Origin: Phaeotremella fagi
Taxonomy: Eukaryota; Basidiomycota; Tremellomycetes; Tremellales; Phaeotremellaceae
Direction: 5' to 3'
Assembly (NCBI GenBank): GCA_001599715.1
Contig: BCHU01000009.1
Span: 496,001 to 560,000 of the forward strand
Length of the DNA stretch: 64,000 bases
Shown: positions 10,334-28,300 of the stretch, one piece after another
How the letters are laid out: every line of letters begins with the position of its first letter
Numbering within the stretch: the stretch's first letter is position 1
Made by a program: the position numbers and the translations under genes
Notes under the pieces: model-generated
The model's input: only the letters and a program-made list of their open reading frames with translations
Told to the model about the DNA's origin: nothing
Databases searched by the model: none

Positions 10334-12034
10334 TGGACCTGGAAGATTCTAAACAGCAAGTCAAACATCTCGAAGAGGTCGAGCAAACGGTCATGATTCA
10401 ACCAACACCAAATGAACGAAAAATTGTTTGGAAACTTGATGTAAGTTGTGAAGAATGTGTGTCTGCTAACATCATGTAGCTCGTCATCATGCCACTCACT
10501 GCCGCTCTCTATCTAGCTGCTTACTTAGACAGAGGTAACGCGGGAAATGCCAAACTTCAAGGTTTACTCACGATCCTCGGTGACAATCAAGATATCAAAT
10601 ATTCGATAGTTCTCGCCGCGTTTTACATGACGTACATCGTTTTCACCGTGCCAGGGAATGTACTAGGTACATTGATAAGTCCCGAGAAAGCTCTATCTTT
10701 CGGTGCAGCAATTTGGGGCATTGCCAGTACCGCTCAAGCAGGATGTACCAATTTCGCTGGAATTGTGGTTTGCAGGTTGTTCATTGGTGTCGGAGAAGCT
10801 TGTTTTGGTGTGGCAGTTCCACTTTATTTTTCATTGTGGTACAAACGTGATGAGATAGCTGTTAGATCTTCTTGGTATATTGGAGCTGGATCTCTTGCTG
10901 GAGCGTAGGTTAAAGTGATTCGAATATATCTGACAAACAACAGATTTGGAGGTCTTATCGCTTTTGGAGTGTCGTTTATTCAAGGTTCACTTGCAACATG
11001 GCGAATTTTATTCCTGATCGAAGGTCTTCCCTCGGTAGCCCTTGCAGTCGTGGTATTCTTATGTTTACCTTCTATTCCTTCTAGATCAAAGTGTGAGTGA
11101 ATAATGACGTGAACAAACTGACACCAACGATAGACCTGAACGAGGAAGAACGTTCTGTTGTAATCTCCAGACTCCGAGATAGAGGAGTATCCCGTCAACA
11201 CACCTTCGATAGGTCAGCCATTCGACGATGTTTCACCAACCCGACCAGTTACGCGAACGGAGTGATTTATCTTGGTGTAAGTCCATCCATTACTTAAGCT
11301 AGACAGATTCTAAGAAATACCCAGGTGAATCTCACCTTAGCAAGTATCTCCGGATTCCTCCCAACAATCATAGCCTCATTTGGCTATTCCAACGCCCAAG
11401 CCCAACTATTCACAGTCCCACCTTACGCAGTCGCGTTCGTCGTAACACTCACAATCTCCTATCTATCCGACAGATTCAAATCAAGAGGTATATTCGTTAT
11501 AGGCTGCATGTTACTTTCAGCCACCGGTTTCGCAATTTTACTAGGTGTAACGACGAATAACAAAGTTAGATATTTCTCAACTTTCCTGGTCGTAACCGGT
11601 GCTTTCGCTTGTATACCGCTAATGCTGGGGTGGACGGCTAATACTTCAGGAAGTCATTCGGCCATAGCAGTAAGGTTAGGAATGATGAATTCTATCGGTC
11701 AATGTTTTTCGAGTAAGTCCTTTTCTACCACTGTTTAGATGTTTGTTGATGATTTTGTAAAGTCTTGGCTGCCTTCATTTTCCCATCAACTAGTGGACCA
11801 GCTTATCAACTTGGTTTCAGTTTGAATATTGCTTTCAATATCCTTGCTGCCATTACAGCGTTGACTTTGACCATCTATTACAGACGTGAGAACAAACGTA
11901 GAGATTCGGTTGAGGGAGATGATCTGGCTCTGTCGACTGTTAACAATCAAATTGGTGACCAAGAGAAGCAAGCTCCTCAAGAGCCACCCACCAACCTCCA
12001 CGATAAAGCTCCTGGATTCAGATACTATGTATGA
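10334..12034 (+). CDS. MFS permease, anion:cation symporter (Dal5-like) family
   Basis: Plasma-membrane H+-coupled importer of organic anions. The start at 10334 (MDLEDSKQQ) gives a hydrophilic cytosolic N-terminus before the first helix (LVIMPLTAALYLAAYLDRGN), where L-D-R-G-N is the ACS-family version of the LDRxN loop. About twelve membrane segments follow over several short-intron exons, including RLFIGVGEACFGVAVPLYFSLWYKR, a Dal5-type signature, and YLSDRFKSRG in the central loop. The hydrophilic C-tail ends PGFRYYV. It shares a promoter with the lyase gene. The likely substrate is a carboxylate fed to that lyase, which is inference from position only. Confidence 0.88.
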
Positions 12035-12234
12035 GGGGAGGATAAGATACGGCGAAACAGAAATCAAGGTCAATTTTGTACTATGAAAATCATGAAATTC
12101 ATTAAATCATTAAACACATAAACGACTTATGTCGTGTACAACATCACGGGCAAACAAGAAATACTCGCACGAGTATGTGTATAAACATTGCTGGGTGATA
12201 AGAACAAATGATGATATAGAGTGAGACAGATTGA

Positions 12235-18485
<6,251 letters not shown>

Positions 18486-18916
18486 GATTTTAGATGATCA
18501 GTTGATGAAAGGTGTCGACCTTGGGATAACAGATTACAAGAAACTCAATGAGATTCCTTCGAGATGATTAGGTATAGTTCCAAAATATAATTGATATGAT
18601 TGTCTATTGGATTTAGTTGTGTTGATGTAGATATTATACTGAAATGGTTATAAGCTGAATAGATGATTATGACATGGAAGATGATGAGGAATAGGAATAT
18701 AAATAGGGGAAGATGGAAATCAATCAAATTAAATCAAATTATTCAAACGAGAAATCAAAAATCAATCTACATCTACTCAATTGCTGTTTCATTTCTCAGT
18801 CACAGCTCAATAGATGTACTATGTGGGGAAGTAATACCATAAATATGGGGTAAGAGTATCATTTCAGTGGCAAATATGAGCATTACTTTATATCATTACA
18901 TGGCATCTACTCTACT
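18486..18916. other. Intergenic, upstream of kinesin gene
   Basis: AT-rich 431-nt stretch between the kinesin ATG and the RVB2 stop, both on the minus strand. It holds the kinesin promoter and 5' leader, with a repeated ATTAAATCAAATT-like motif near 18725. No gene seen. Confidence 0.4.
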
Positions 18917-20816
<1,900 letters not shown>

Positions 20817-21042
20817 TTTGACTGCTTTATGCTGAGAATAGATGTTAGTTGCTAGCTAACTGTTGATGGTGGTGAAAGTAAGTTTAAGAGTAATCTAGTA
20901 TCATTTTATTTGTTTTTCCAATTTATTTCTAATTAATCCTACCCTGCACGTGGTAAATTTAGTGATATTTTGATCATACTTGGAACTATCAGTACTGTAC
21001 GAATACACGCTTCCATAACACCAGGAGCAATAGCATTCAACG
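20817..21042. promoter_or_regulatory. Bidirectional promoter RVB2 / TRM6
   Basis: Only 226 nt separate the two start codons, so the two essential housekeeping genes must share a nucleosome-free region. No specific motif was recognised. Confidence 0.5.
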
Positions 21043-23125
21043 ATGGAATCAGTCATGGATACATCTCCCATTCCAGAAGTAGAGATGGAGACAGCACCAG
21101 ATATCCCTCTTGAACCCATCTCCGCTACCGCTACCGAAGAAAACACTGAACCACCATCCAACATCACAGAACAACCTAAAACAACCATGAAACCTCATCC
21201 AAAACAGAAAATCCAATTACCACTAGAACCTATCGAAGACATTTTACATAGAAGGGTGACACGTATCAAAGAAGGTGATAACGTTCTGTTGAAACTACCT
21301 AGTGATTCAGTCAAAGCTGTAGTAGCCTCGAAAGATGGGTATGTAGTTTTATCCAAAACCCAAACCCAGTTTATAGTACTTTACTTACCGTTCAATTTAG
21401 TCTCATACAACTAGGTAAATTCGGTGCATTCCCTGCATCACATTTACTAGGTCTACACTATGATATAACCTATGAAATCCATCCCTCTCAACCCTCAGAT
21501 TCATCGACGTCAGGAACATCTACACCTATCGATGTTCCTGAAAACAACAGTCTGTATGGCCAGAAGGGTGGTGGTAACAACAACAAGAAAAATAAGAAAG
21601 GGAAAGGAAAAGATAATAGTTCTGGTGGGGGCCACGCTAATCGACAAGCGTGGAACAATATTCTACGACCTTTGAAACGTCAACCGATTGTTGACGCTGT
21701 GATAGGTCGGTTTGCAATCCTATCATGTCTAGATATAATCGAGCTAACAAAAATCACAGATGATATCACCGAGACCAATGAGTTGATTGACGACACGGCC
21801 GAAGCTAAACAATCTCTTCTCACCCAAGAGGAAATTGAGGAACTCAGAGCTCAAGGAGTCTCAGCTGAGGAGTTGATACAAAAGCAAATCGAGAGACACG
21901 AGAGATTCGGATTAAAGACTGATTTCAGTAAGGAGAAATGGAGGAGACGGAAAGAGAAAAAGTGGGTCTACTCCAAATCATCAATCTTGAAATCAGTGAC
22001 TAACAGTAGAAAAGATTCTATCAAACAGTCCATCCACTAGCACCCACAATCCCAAATCTAATAAACCACTACACCCTTCGTTCGCCCCAATCAATCCTCT
22101 CCCTAAGATCAGACACAGTCTCCCAATTACTCGTCACATCCAACATCAGACCAGGTGGTAAATACCTAGTGGTCGATGATACAGGTGGTCTGATAACGGC
22201 AGCTATCATGGAACGTATGGGATGTCAAGGTAGAATACTAGTTTTCACCGAATCAGATAGTCCACCTGCATGGGGTGTTATGGATACCATGAATTTTGGA
22301 GAGAGGGAATTGAGTTGTATCAAATGGTTGAATTGGATGGAAGCTGAGGAAGATTACGAGAGACGTAGGTTGGAGTTTGATTGGTTTCCTTCGTATACAT
22401 ACTGATGTTTCATTCGAATGCTACAGCGCCTCCACCACCTGAAGACGATTTACCTACGATCGCAGCATCAAAAACAGCAGCGAGGTTACGAAAACATAAA
22501 CTCCAGGTTGATGAATTGAACAGAACAAGGGATGAATTGCATCAAGGAAATTGGGATGGGTGAGTGATACATCAATTGGTATTCCCAATCAGAAAGCTGA
22601 CCATGGGCCGTTACAGTCTAATAATGGCCAGCGAATTATCACCAATGTCCGTGATCTCACGTTTAACACCGTACTTGATAGGTTCTGCAACTATCACCAT
22701 CTATTCTCAATATCTTCAAATCCTCTCGGAAGTCTTACAACTCGCTAGAAAGGAAAGCTGTTATCTCAATTCCAGTATCACCGAAAGTTGGACTAGGACG
22801 TATCAGGTAATTTTTGATTTCAAACTTAATTGTTTTGTTTGTATGACCCATCAACTGAACATGATTTTAGGTGTTACCAGGTAGAACGCATCCGATGATG
22901 ACTACCAGTGCTACCGGTGGATATCTGTTTCATGCGACTAGAGTCCATCCGTCGACTTACGAACCTGAGTCTCATCAACGACATCAAAAACGACGAAAAA
23001 CGCAAAAGGAGACCGAAGCTAATAAGTCCAGCGATAAAATCGTGGATACAAATCAAGAGGAATCCTCTGATACTGAGGTTCTTGATTTAGTAGAAAGTCG
23101 CGAGGAGATTGCGGAAATGGATTGA
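21043..23125 (+). CDS. TRM6: tRNA (adenine58-N1) methyltransferase non-catalytic subunit Trm6/Gcd10
   Basis: RNA-binding partner of Trm61 in the nuclear complex that makes m1A58 in tRNA, including initiator tRNA. An acidic N-terminal stretch leads to the beta-rich domain (ILHRRVTRIKEGDNVLLKLP, then IQLGKFGAFPASHLLG after an intron). A low-complexity Asn/Lys/Gly insertion lies near 21560-21630. Next comes the hallmark LTQEEIEELRAQGVSAEELI ... FSKEKWRRRKEKK, then the Rossmann-like half (KYLVVDDTGGLITAAIMERM). It ends in a Lys/Arg and Glu/Asp-rich tail, EEIAEMD. The AdoMet motif is degenerate, as expected for the non-catalytic subunit. About seven coding exons. Confidence 0.93.
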
Positions 23126-23281
23126 GCTTGGAGTTTGACACTTTCATTGTTTATTTCAATATGCTTGAGCAAGATGCATGATCAAGCTTATTTTCGCAAA
23201 AGGCCACATTTAATAGAACACTCAACCTGCATAGAAGACTTTCATAAAAACCCATCAAACCCAACACTCATCCCGCTTAAC

Positions 23282-24615
23282 CTAAGCCTTTCCAGCAGAT
23301 CCGAAAAGGACCATAAACCTCTCAGCGTTATCAGCGAAAGCTTGAACGGCAGATTCAACGGCGTCTGGGAAAGGTAATGTAGCGAGACCTTTTGAAAGAG
23401 CTGCAGCGTATGGATCACGACACCAAGAGTTGACGTTGATCTAGAAGACCAAAACGTGGTCAATAACAATATGATAGAACGATAAGGGGACAGACGTACC
23501 TTTGTGACACCGTTTTTGATACATTCAACGAAAAGTTCATCAGGAAGTTCATCGGTTCCGTGTAAACAAAGATAAGGAGCTTTCTTGTTGAATCTTTGTT
23601 GAAGATCTTTGAGACTGGATTTAGGTCAGTTGTGGATGCTTTTCAGTAGATAAGGTCGTTTGACCTACATTTCTTGTTTGAATTGAGGTCCGTCTGGGAA
23701 GAATTTATATGATCCATGTAAGTTACCGATTGATGGGGCGAGGATTTGAGCACCGGTACTAAAGAAGATTGATCAGTTTTCTTATATATTCGCCAGTGAA
23801 AAGTGAAGTGACATACCCCTCAATGAAAGATTGAGCTTTGGCAGGATCAGTCAACATAGCACCAGAGATAACTCTGAGACCAGCTTCTCCACCCTCAAGA
23901 CGACCAAGTTCGACTTCAGTAGCGACACCAACGGCGTTACATCGTTTAATCCATGGGACTGCCAAAGCGATGTTTTCCTCCTCAGTCTGGTAAAAGTCCC
24001 ATTATCAATACCACCCACCCAAAATCTATGATTCACTTACATCAGCATGACTGGCGTCAACCATTATACTATCAAATTTAATACCCTTCTCAGCTAAGCC
24101 GACGGCAAGTTCAAGATGAGCTTCGTCAGTTGCGTGATCTAGATGAACTGAGATTGGGACGGAGGCGGAATGAGCACTAAAGGTCTGGTTAGGAGGTGGA
24201 TTCTTCAACTGGCTAATAGGTGACCTACACGTCAAGACAGAATTGTAAGAGTGGTCCACCACCTGCGGCGAGGGTGATTGGGAAGAGCTACAGGAAGAAT
24301 GTTAGTATGACATCTGATCAACCTCAAACTGAGAATGAAATTTACCTGGATGATAGCTGGTGACTTTACTTTTTCAGCAGCTCTAACAAGACCAACAGCG
24401 GAGTTGGCATCGTAACTAAGAAAAAGGTTAGGGATATGCCAGAGGCTAATGGTTATAACCCCGTACTCACCAAGTTTGTGCGATGATACCGTCTAGAAAA
24501 GAAAGTTGATCAGACGGATATCCACTTGAGAGAAAGGGAGTGGAATAAATGACTTACAACCACCTTTAGCAGCTTTGTCTAAGATTTGAAGAGTTCTGTT
24601 GTTTTCAAGGGACAT
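23282..24615 (-). CDS. Class II fructose/tagatose-bisphosphate aldolase family protein
   Basis: Zn-dependent ketose-phosphate aldolase of the short GatY/KbaY-like class II group (about 300 aa). The start at 24615 gives MSLENNRTLQILDKAAKGGYGIIAQ. Metal and substrate signatures are VHLDHATDEAHLE (metal-ligand His), MVDASHAD, TEVELGRLEGGEAG and LCLHGTDELPDELF, followed by GVTKINVNSWCRD. The protein ends FGSAGKA, stop at 23282. It is shorter than the glycolytic fungal Fba1 (about 360 aa), so it is probably an accessory aldolase for another ketose phosphate. It is split by short introns and shares a 1-kb divergent promoter with an MFS permease, suggesting inducible catabolism. The substrate is not determinable here. 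Confidence 0.87.
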
Positions 24616-25662
24616 TGTGAATGAATAGTAGGTGTCTGAATTGATTCAAATCAAGTATAATCTATTGGTGTAGTAGATATGGATGTTTAAACGATGACTT
24701 AGGAAGATACTATGGTATTAACTACAACTACCACTACAACTGCTGCTACTGGCTAGAGCTCCGCACCCAAATGAAATACATCCACTCCGGTACTTTGATT
24801 ACCGGCCACAACCGGTCCGTGGCGACAGTGACTTACACGTCATTCTCTTTACATTTCTACATCCTTATGTTTATGACATCTATGCATCCTACGGCCTATT
24901 TCCAGCTCTAGAACCAGTCCAGGCAAACTACATGGTCTGTTGACTTGTACATGATTGAATGAATTCATCCGAGTATGACTCCTGCCTCGATGTCGGTATT
25001 ATTTATTATTAATCTTGTCAGGGTGCTGGACGAACAGCTGATACTCGTGACCGCTGTAAGGTACGATCACGCTCATCTGTGTGTGTGGGCGTAGGGTTGT
25101 GTTTGTTTGGGGGGTGTGTTTGGTAAAGTTAATTTGTTATTACTCGGAGTCTCCTGACCAAAATGAATCTACTCCAATCCTGGTCTCATAAACACCCCCT
25201 ATGCCCCCATTGCCACTTTCAGTGGGACCATAAAAACCAAGCCCTAGCTCCAAAAAGGATGAATTATAGTTCCGGACCATCATTTCTTGGCTTTCAACCA
25301 TATAAGCCCGGCTAACCCACTGTTAACCGTTGAATTTCGCTTGAATTACGTGAGACGAGATTTGAATTCTCATTTTATCTATCCTTGGTTCCATTGCAGC
25401 AAGGTCGTTTCCGGGGTTAAAATCGTATTCAATTGACCCCTTGACCCCACATCCTGTCATCCGGGGCAATAAATGGTATGGTAATACAGTTCATCTTCCC
25501 ACATTTAATATAAATTGGGCTGGAATGTCTGTGGTTTGAGAGTTTAACATATAAATATTGGAGTGTTTTTCTTTTTCTCAGTTTTCCCCAACAACAACTT
25601 TATTTATTCATTAACACATTTTCATATTTCTTTTCCTCGACACTAATTAATTCCACACCAAT
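24616..25662. promoter_or_regulatory. Long divergent promoter, aldolase / MFS permease
   Basis: A 1,047-nt region without a gene. It carries a Gal4-type site CGG-N11-CCG (24788-24804) within the inverted repeat CCGGTA (24787-24792) / TACCGG (24800-24805), followed at once by a third CCGG. A G/T-rich stretch lies at 25078-25122. A TATAAAT at 25550-25556 sits 107 nt before the permease ATG. This length and content suggest a strongly regulated promoter pair. Confidence 0.6.
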
Positions 25663-27407
25663 ATGCCCTCTTCATTAGAGAACAAAGAGGCCCACGAATG
25701 GAGAGAAGACGATAGTACAACCGATCCAAACGTTGTTGCTCTCGCTGCTCAATACGTTCCAGGGTCACCTGAAGAAAAAGCTTTTCTCCGAAAAATCGAT
25801 TTACACATTGTCGTATGTGATTGATCTTACTTGTGAAAGAAATTAACTGACATTATTCACAGCCATGTATCTGGGCACTCTACACTCTTTCCTATCTCGA
25901 TCGTGCCAACATTGGGTGAGTTCGACATCACACTAGCATCCAAATCTTAGTTTGCCACTGATACATTTTATTTCAGTAACGCCAAGACAGGAGGTTTACA
26001 AACCGATTTCAACCTGACCTCAACTCAATATTCAATCTGTCTCTTAGTCTTCTTCATCTCCTACGTCTTATTCGAAATCCCATCGAATCTCTTGATCGCC
26101 AGGGTCCGTCCATCAATCTACCTCTCAGGTCTATGTCTTGTTTGGGGTGGTGTAGCAGCAGCCATGGGAGCTTGCCAGAATTACCAACAACTTGCCGCTG
26201 TTCGTTTCGTTTTGGGTGTCGTTGAAGCTGGTTTCGCTCCTGGTGTAGCTTTCTATCTATCAAGTTGGTATAAGAGATATGAACTTTCAAGAAGATTCGC
26301 TATCTACTACACTGCCACCGCTATCAGTGGTGCTTTCTCCGGTCTTCTTGCTGGTGTCATTACTCAATATCTTGAAGGTGCACGTGGACTCCACGGTTGG
26401 CAAGTGAGTTATTACTCCCTCAAGTGACTGTTTCCAAGACTAACCCGTCTTAGTGGCTTTTCATCATCGAAGGTGTCGGATCATCAGGACTAGGACTTGT
26501 CACCTGGTTCTTCATGCCCGATTGGCCAGCTACCACCAAATGGCTTACTGAAGATGAGAGAATTCTCGCAGCCCAACGTCTAGCTTACGATGGTCTTGGC
26601 GCTACCCAAGGTGCCGCCGGTCACATTGGTGAATGGGAAGCTTGTAAGATGGTCTTCGTCGACTGGCGTACATGGATCTTTGTTTTCATGTACATGCTCG
26701 TCACTGGTTCTCAAACAATTCAATATTTCGTCCCAACACTCGTTGCTCAACGTAAGTCACTCACCTCACTTACCATCTTTCACATCCACTGACCAATCCT
26801 TTTTTACAGTCGGTTACACCGGTTACGATGCCCAATACCACACCATCCCACTTTACGCCTCTGCCTTCGTTTTCATCCTAGGTTTCTGTTTCGCTAGTGA
26901 CCACTACCAAAACAAACCTCATTTCATCACCGCGGCAGCAACCTTCGGTGGATTGATGTTCATAATCACTGTGGCAGTTACCAACCACGTCGCACAATAC
27001 GTCACCTTGATCTTCGCTTTCGGTGCCGTCTACGCTCTTCCACCCTTGGTACTTACATGGGTTCCAAACGTTATTTCAGCCCCCGCACAGAAACGTGCAG
27101 TCGCCATCGCTTTGGTTAACGCTTTGGGTAACTCTGCCTCCATTTACGGTGTTTTCCTCTGGCCATCAACTGATGCTCCAAGATATGTAAGTTTGTTTCC
27201 ATTTTTGCGAGAAGTGTCGTTTCTAACGAGAATTCCCCTTCGAAGATCCCCGGTTTCTCAGCCACAACCGTGTGGATGTTCTTGATCGCAGGCTCAGCCC
27301 AGGTCATGGGATACCTCGTAAAAAAGTATCCAACAGAAGTAGCAGACGCCGAAGAAGTAGTCAAGAAGGAAATCGAAAAAGCCAGGGCAAAAGGTGTCAT
27401 TGTCTAA
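25663..27407 (+). CDS. MFS permease, anion:cation symporter family
   Basis: Plasma-membrane importer of the Dal5/vitamin H-like ACS family. Start at 25663 (MPSSLENKEAHEW). The first helix ends YLDRANIGNAKTGGL, the family loop signature. Next come LLVFFISYVLFEIPSNLLI, RFVLGVVEAGFAPGVAFYLS and WYKRYE, then a central loop (PATTKWLTEDERILAAQRL). The C-terminal half includes FASDHYQNKP and a short Lys-rich tail ending KARAKGVIV, stop at 27405-27407. Exons are joined over introns near 25815, 25915, 26405, 26752 and 27187. It is paired with the aldolase across a shared promoter. Substrate unknown. Confidence 0.9.
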
Positions 27408-28300
27408 AGCGCGGGCTGATTTTTGTCGAAGTGCCACATTGGGTGAAGTGGGTACTGTACGTAGTTTACTTTTGGTATCATGTAGGATATGAATGGGGGT
27501 TTATTTCCATAAATTCTTCGATTGATATGTAAGAAAATGCATTCGGTGTTGGATTTTCATGAATGTGGCGGTTGGTTTTTGGTGATGCACTGTAACTTAA
27601 GTTTTTCGCCACGTTAACAGAATCGGGCTACTTTGGTGGACTATATCTTGACTAATCGAGGAGGACAGATTATGGGGAGATAGATTGATGAAAGGTGAAA
27701 TATAGCCATCCAGAAAAAAGAAAAAAAAAAGAAAATAACAATAATAATAGTCTTATTGCGTTCAGTCGGGATTCCCGGACAACCTTTGGGATGGCCAAAA
27801 AAATAGGACTCGGTGGAATTTAAAAAGTTCCAAATTTAGACCTAACAACTAAACCGGATTCCCGGAATGAAGTGTAATTCAAACTGACTTCAAGTTTATA
27901 TTCTTTTGGACAGTCAGAAAAAAAAACATTTCTTAAACACAGATTGTTGCCAGCTGAACGAGCGAATCGTTGTCTTCGAGATCAGACCCCATTCCAACGA
28001 GTTCTTTTCTGCCAATCGTTTTCAAGAACATACATTAATCACTTTATCAAACGTCCTCCTATTGTGCAACATGTTCGCAAATAAATCTTTCTCAAGCACC
28101 AGACACAGACGGTTCTCTCACCCTCGTCCATTCCCCCGAAATGCATCAAAAAATCATTCCTCTGCGCCACCGTAAACCAGAAAACAAATGCATAAGTACA
28201 AGTCAAAAAAGAACTTATTAATTATAAAACGAAAAACTGTCCCCACCCCGTATCCCAAAACATCAAGAAAAAAAAAACCCCAACTTTTACTAACTACAAC
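27408..28300. other. Long convergent intergenic region with A-run and 11-bp direct repeat
   Basis: An 893-nt gap between convergent genes, unusual in this compact window. It holds an A-rich run at 27712-27736, then the direct repeat GGATTCCCGGA at 27769-27779 and 27856-27866. A second A-run lies near 28266. A plus-strand open frame at 27906-28175 has no protein features. I see no coding gene; a non-coding RNA is possible but unsupported. Confidence 0.4.

Noticed and set aside
27906..28175. Plus-strand 89-codon frame in the long convergent gap
   Set aside because: No recognisable features and no start context; most likely chance.
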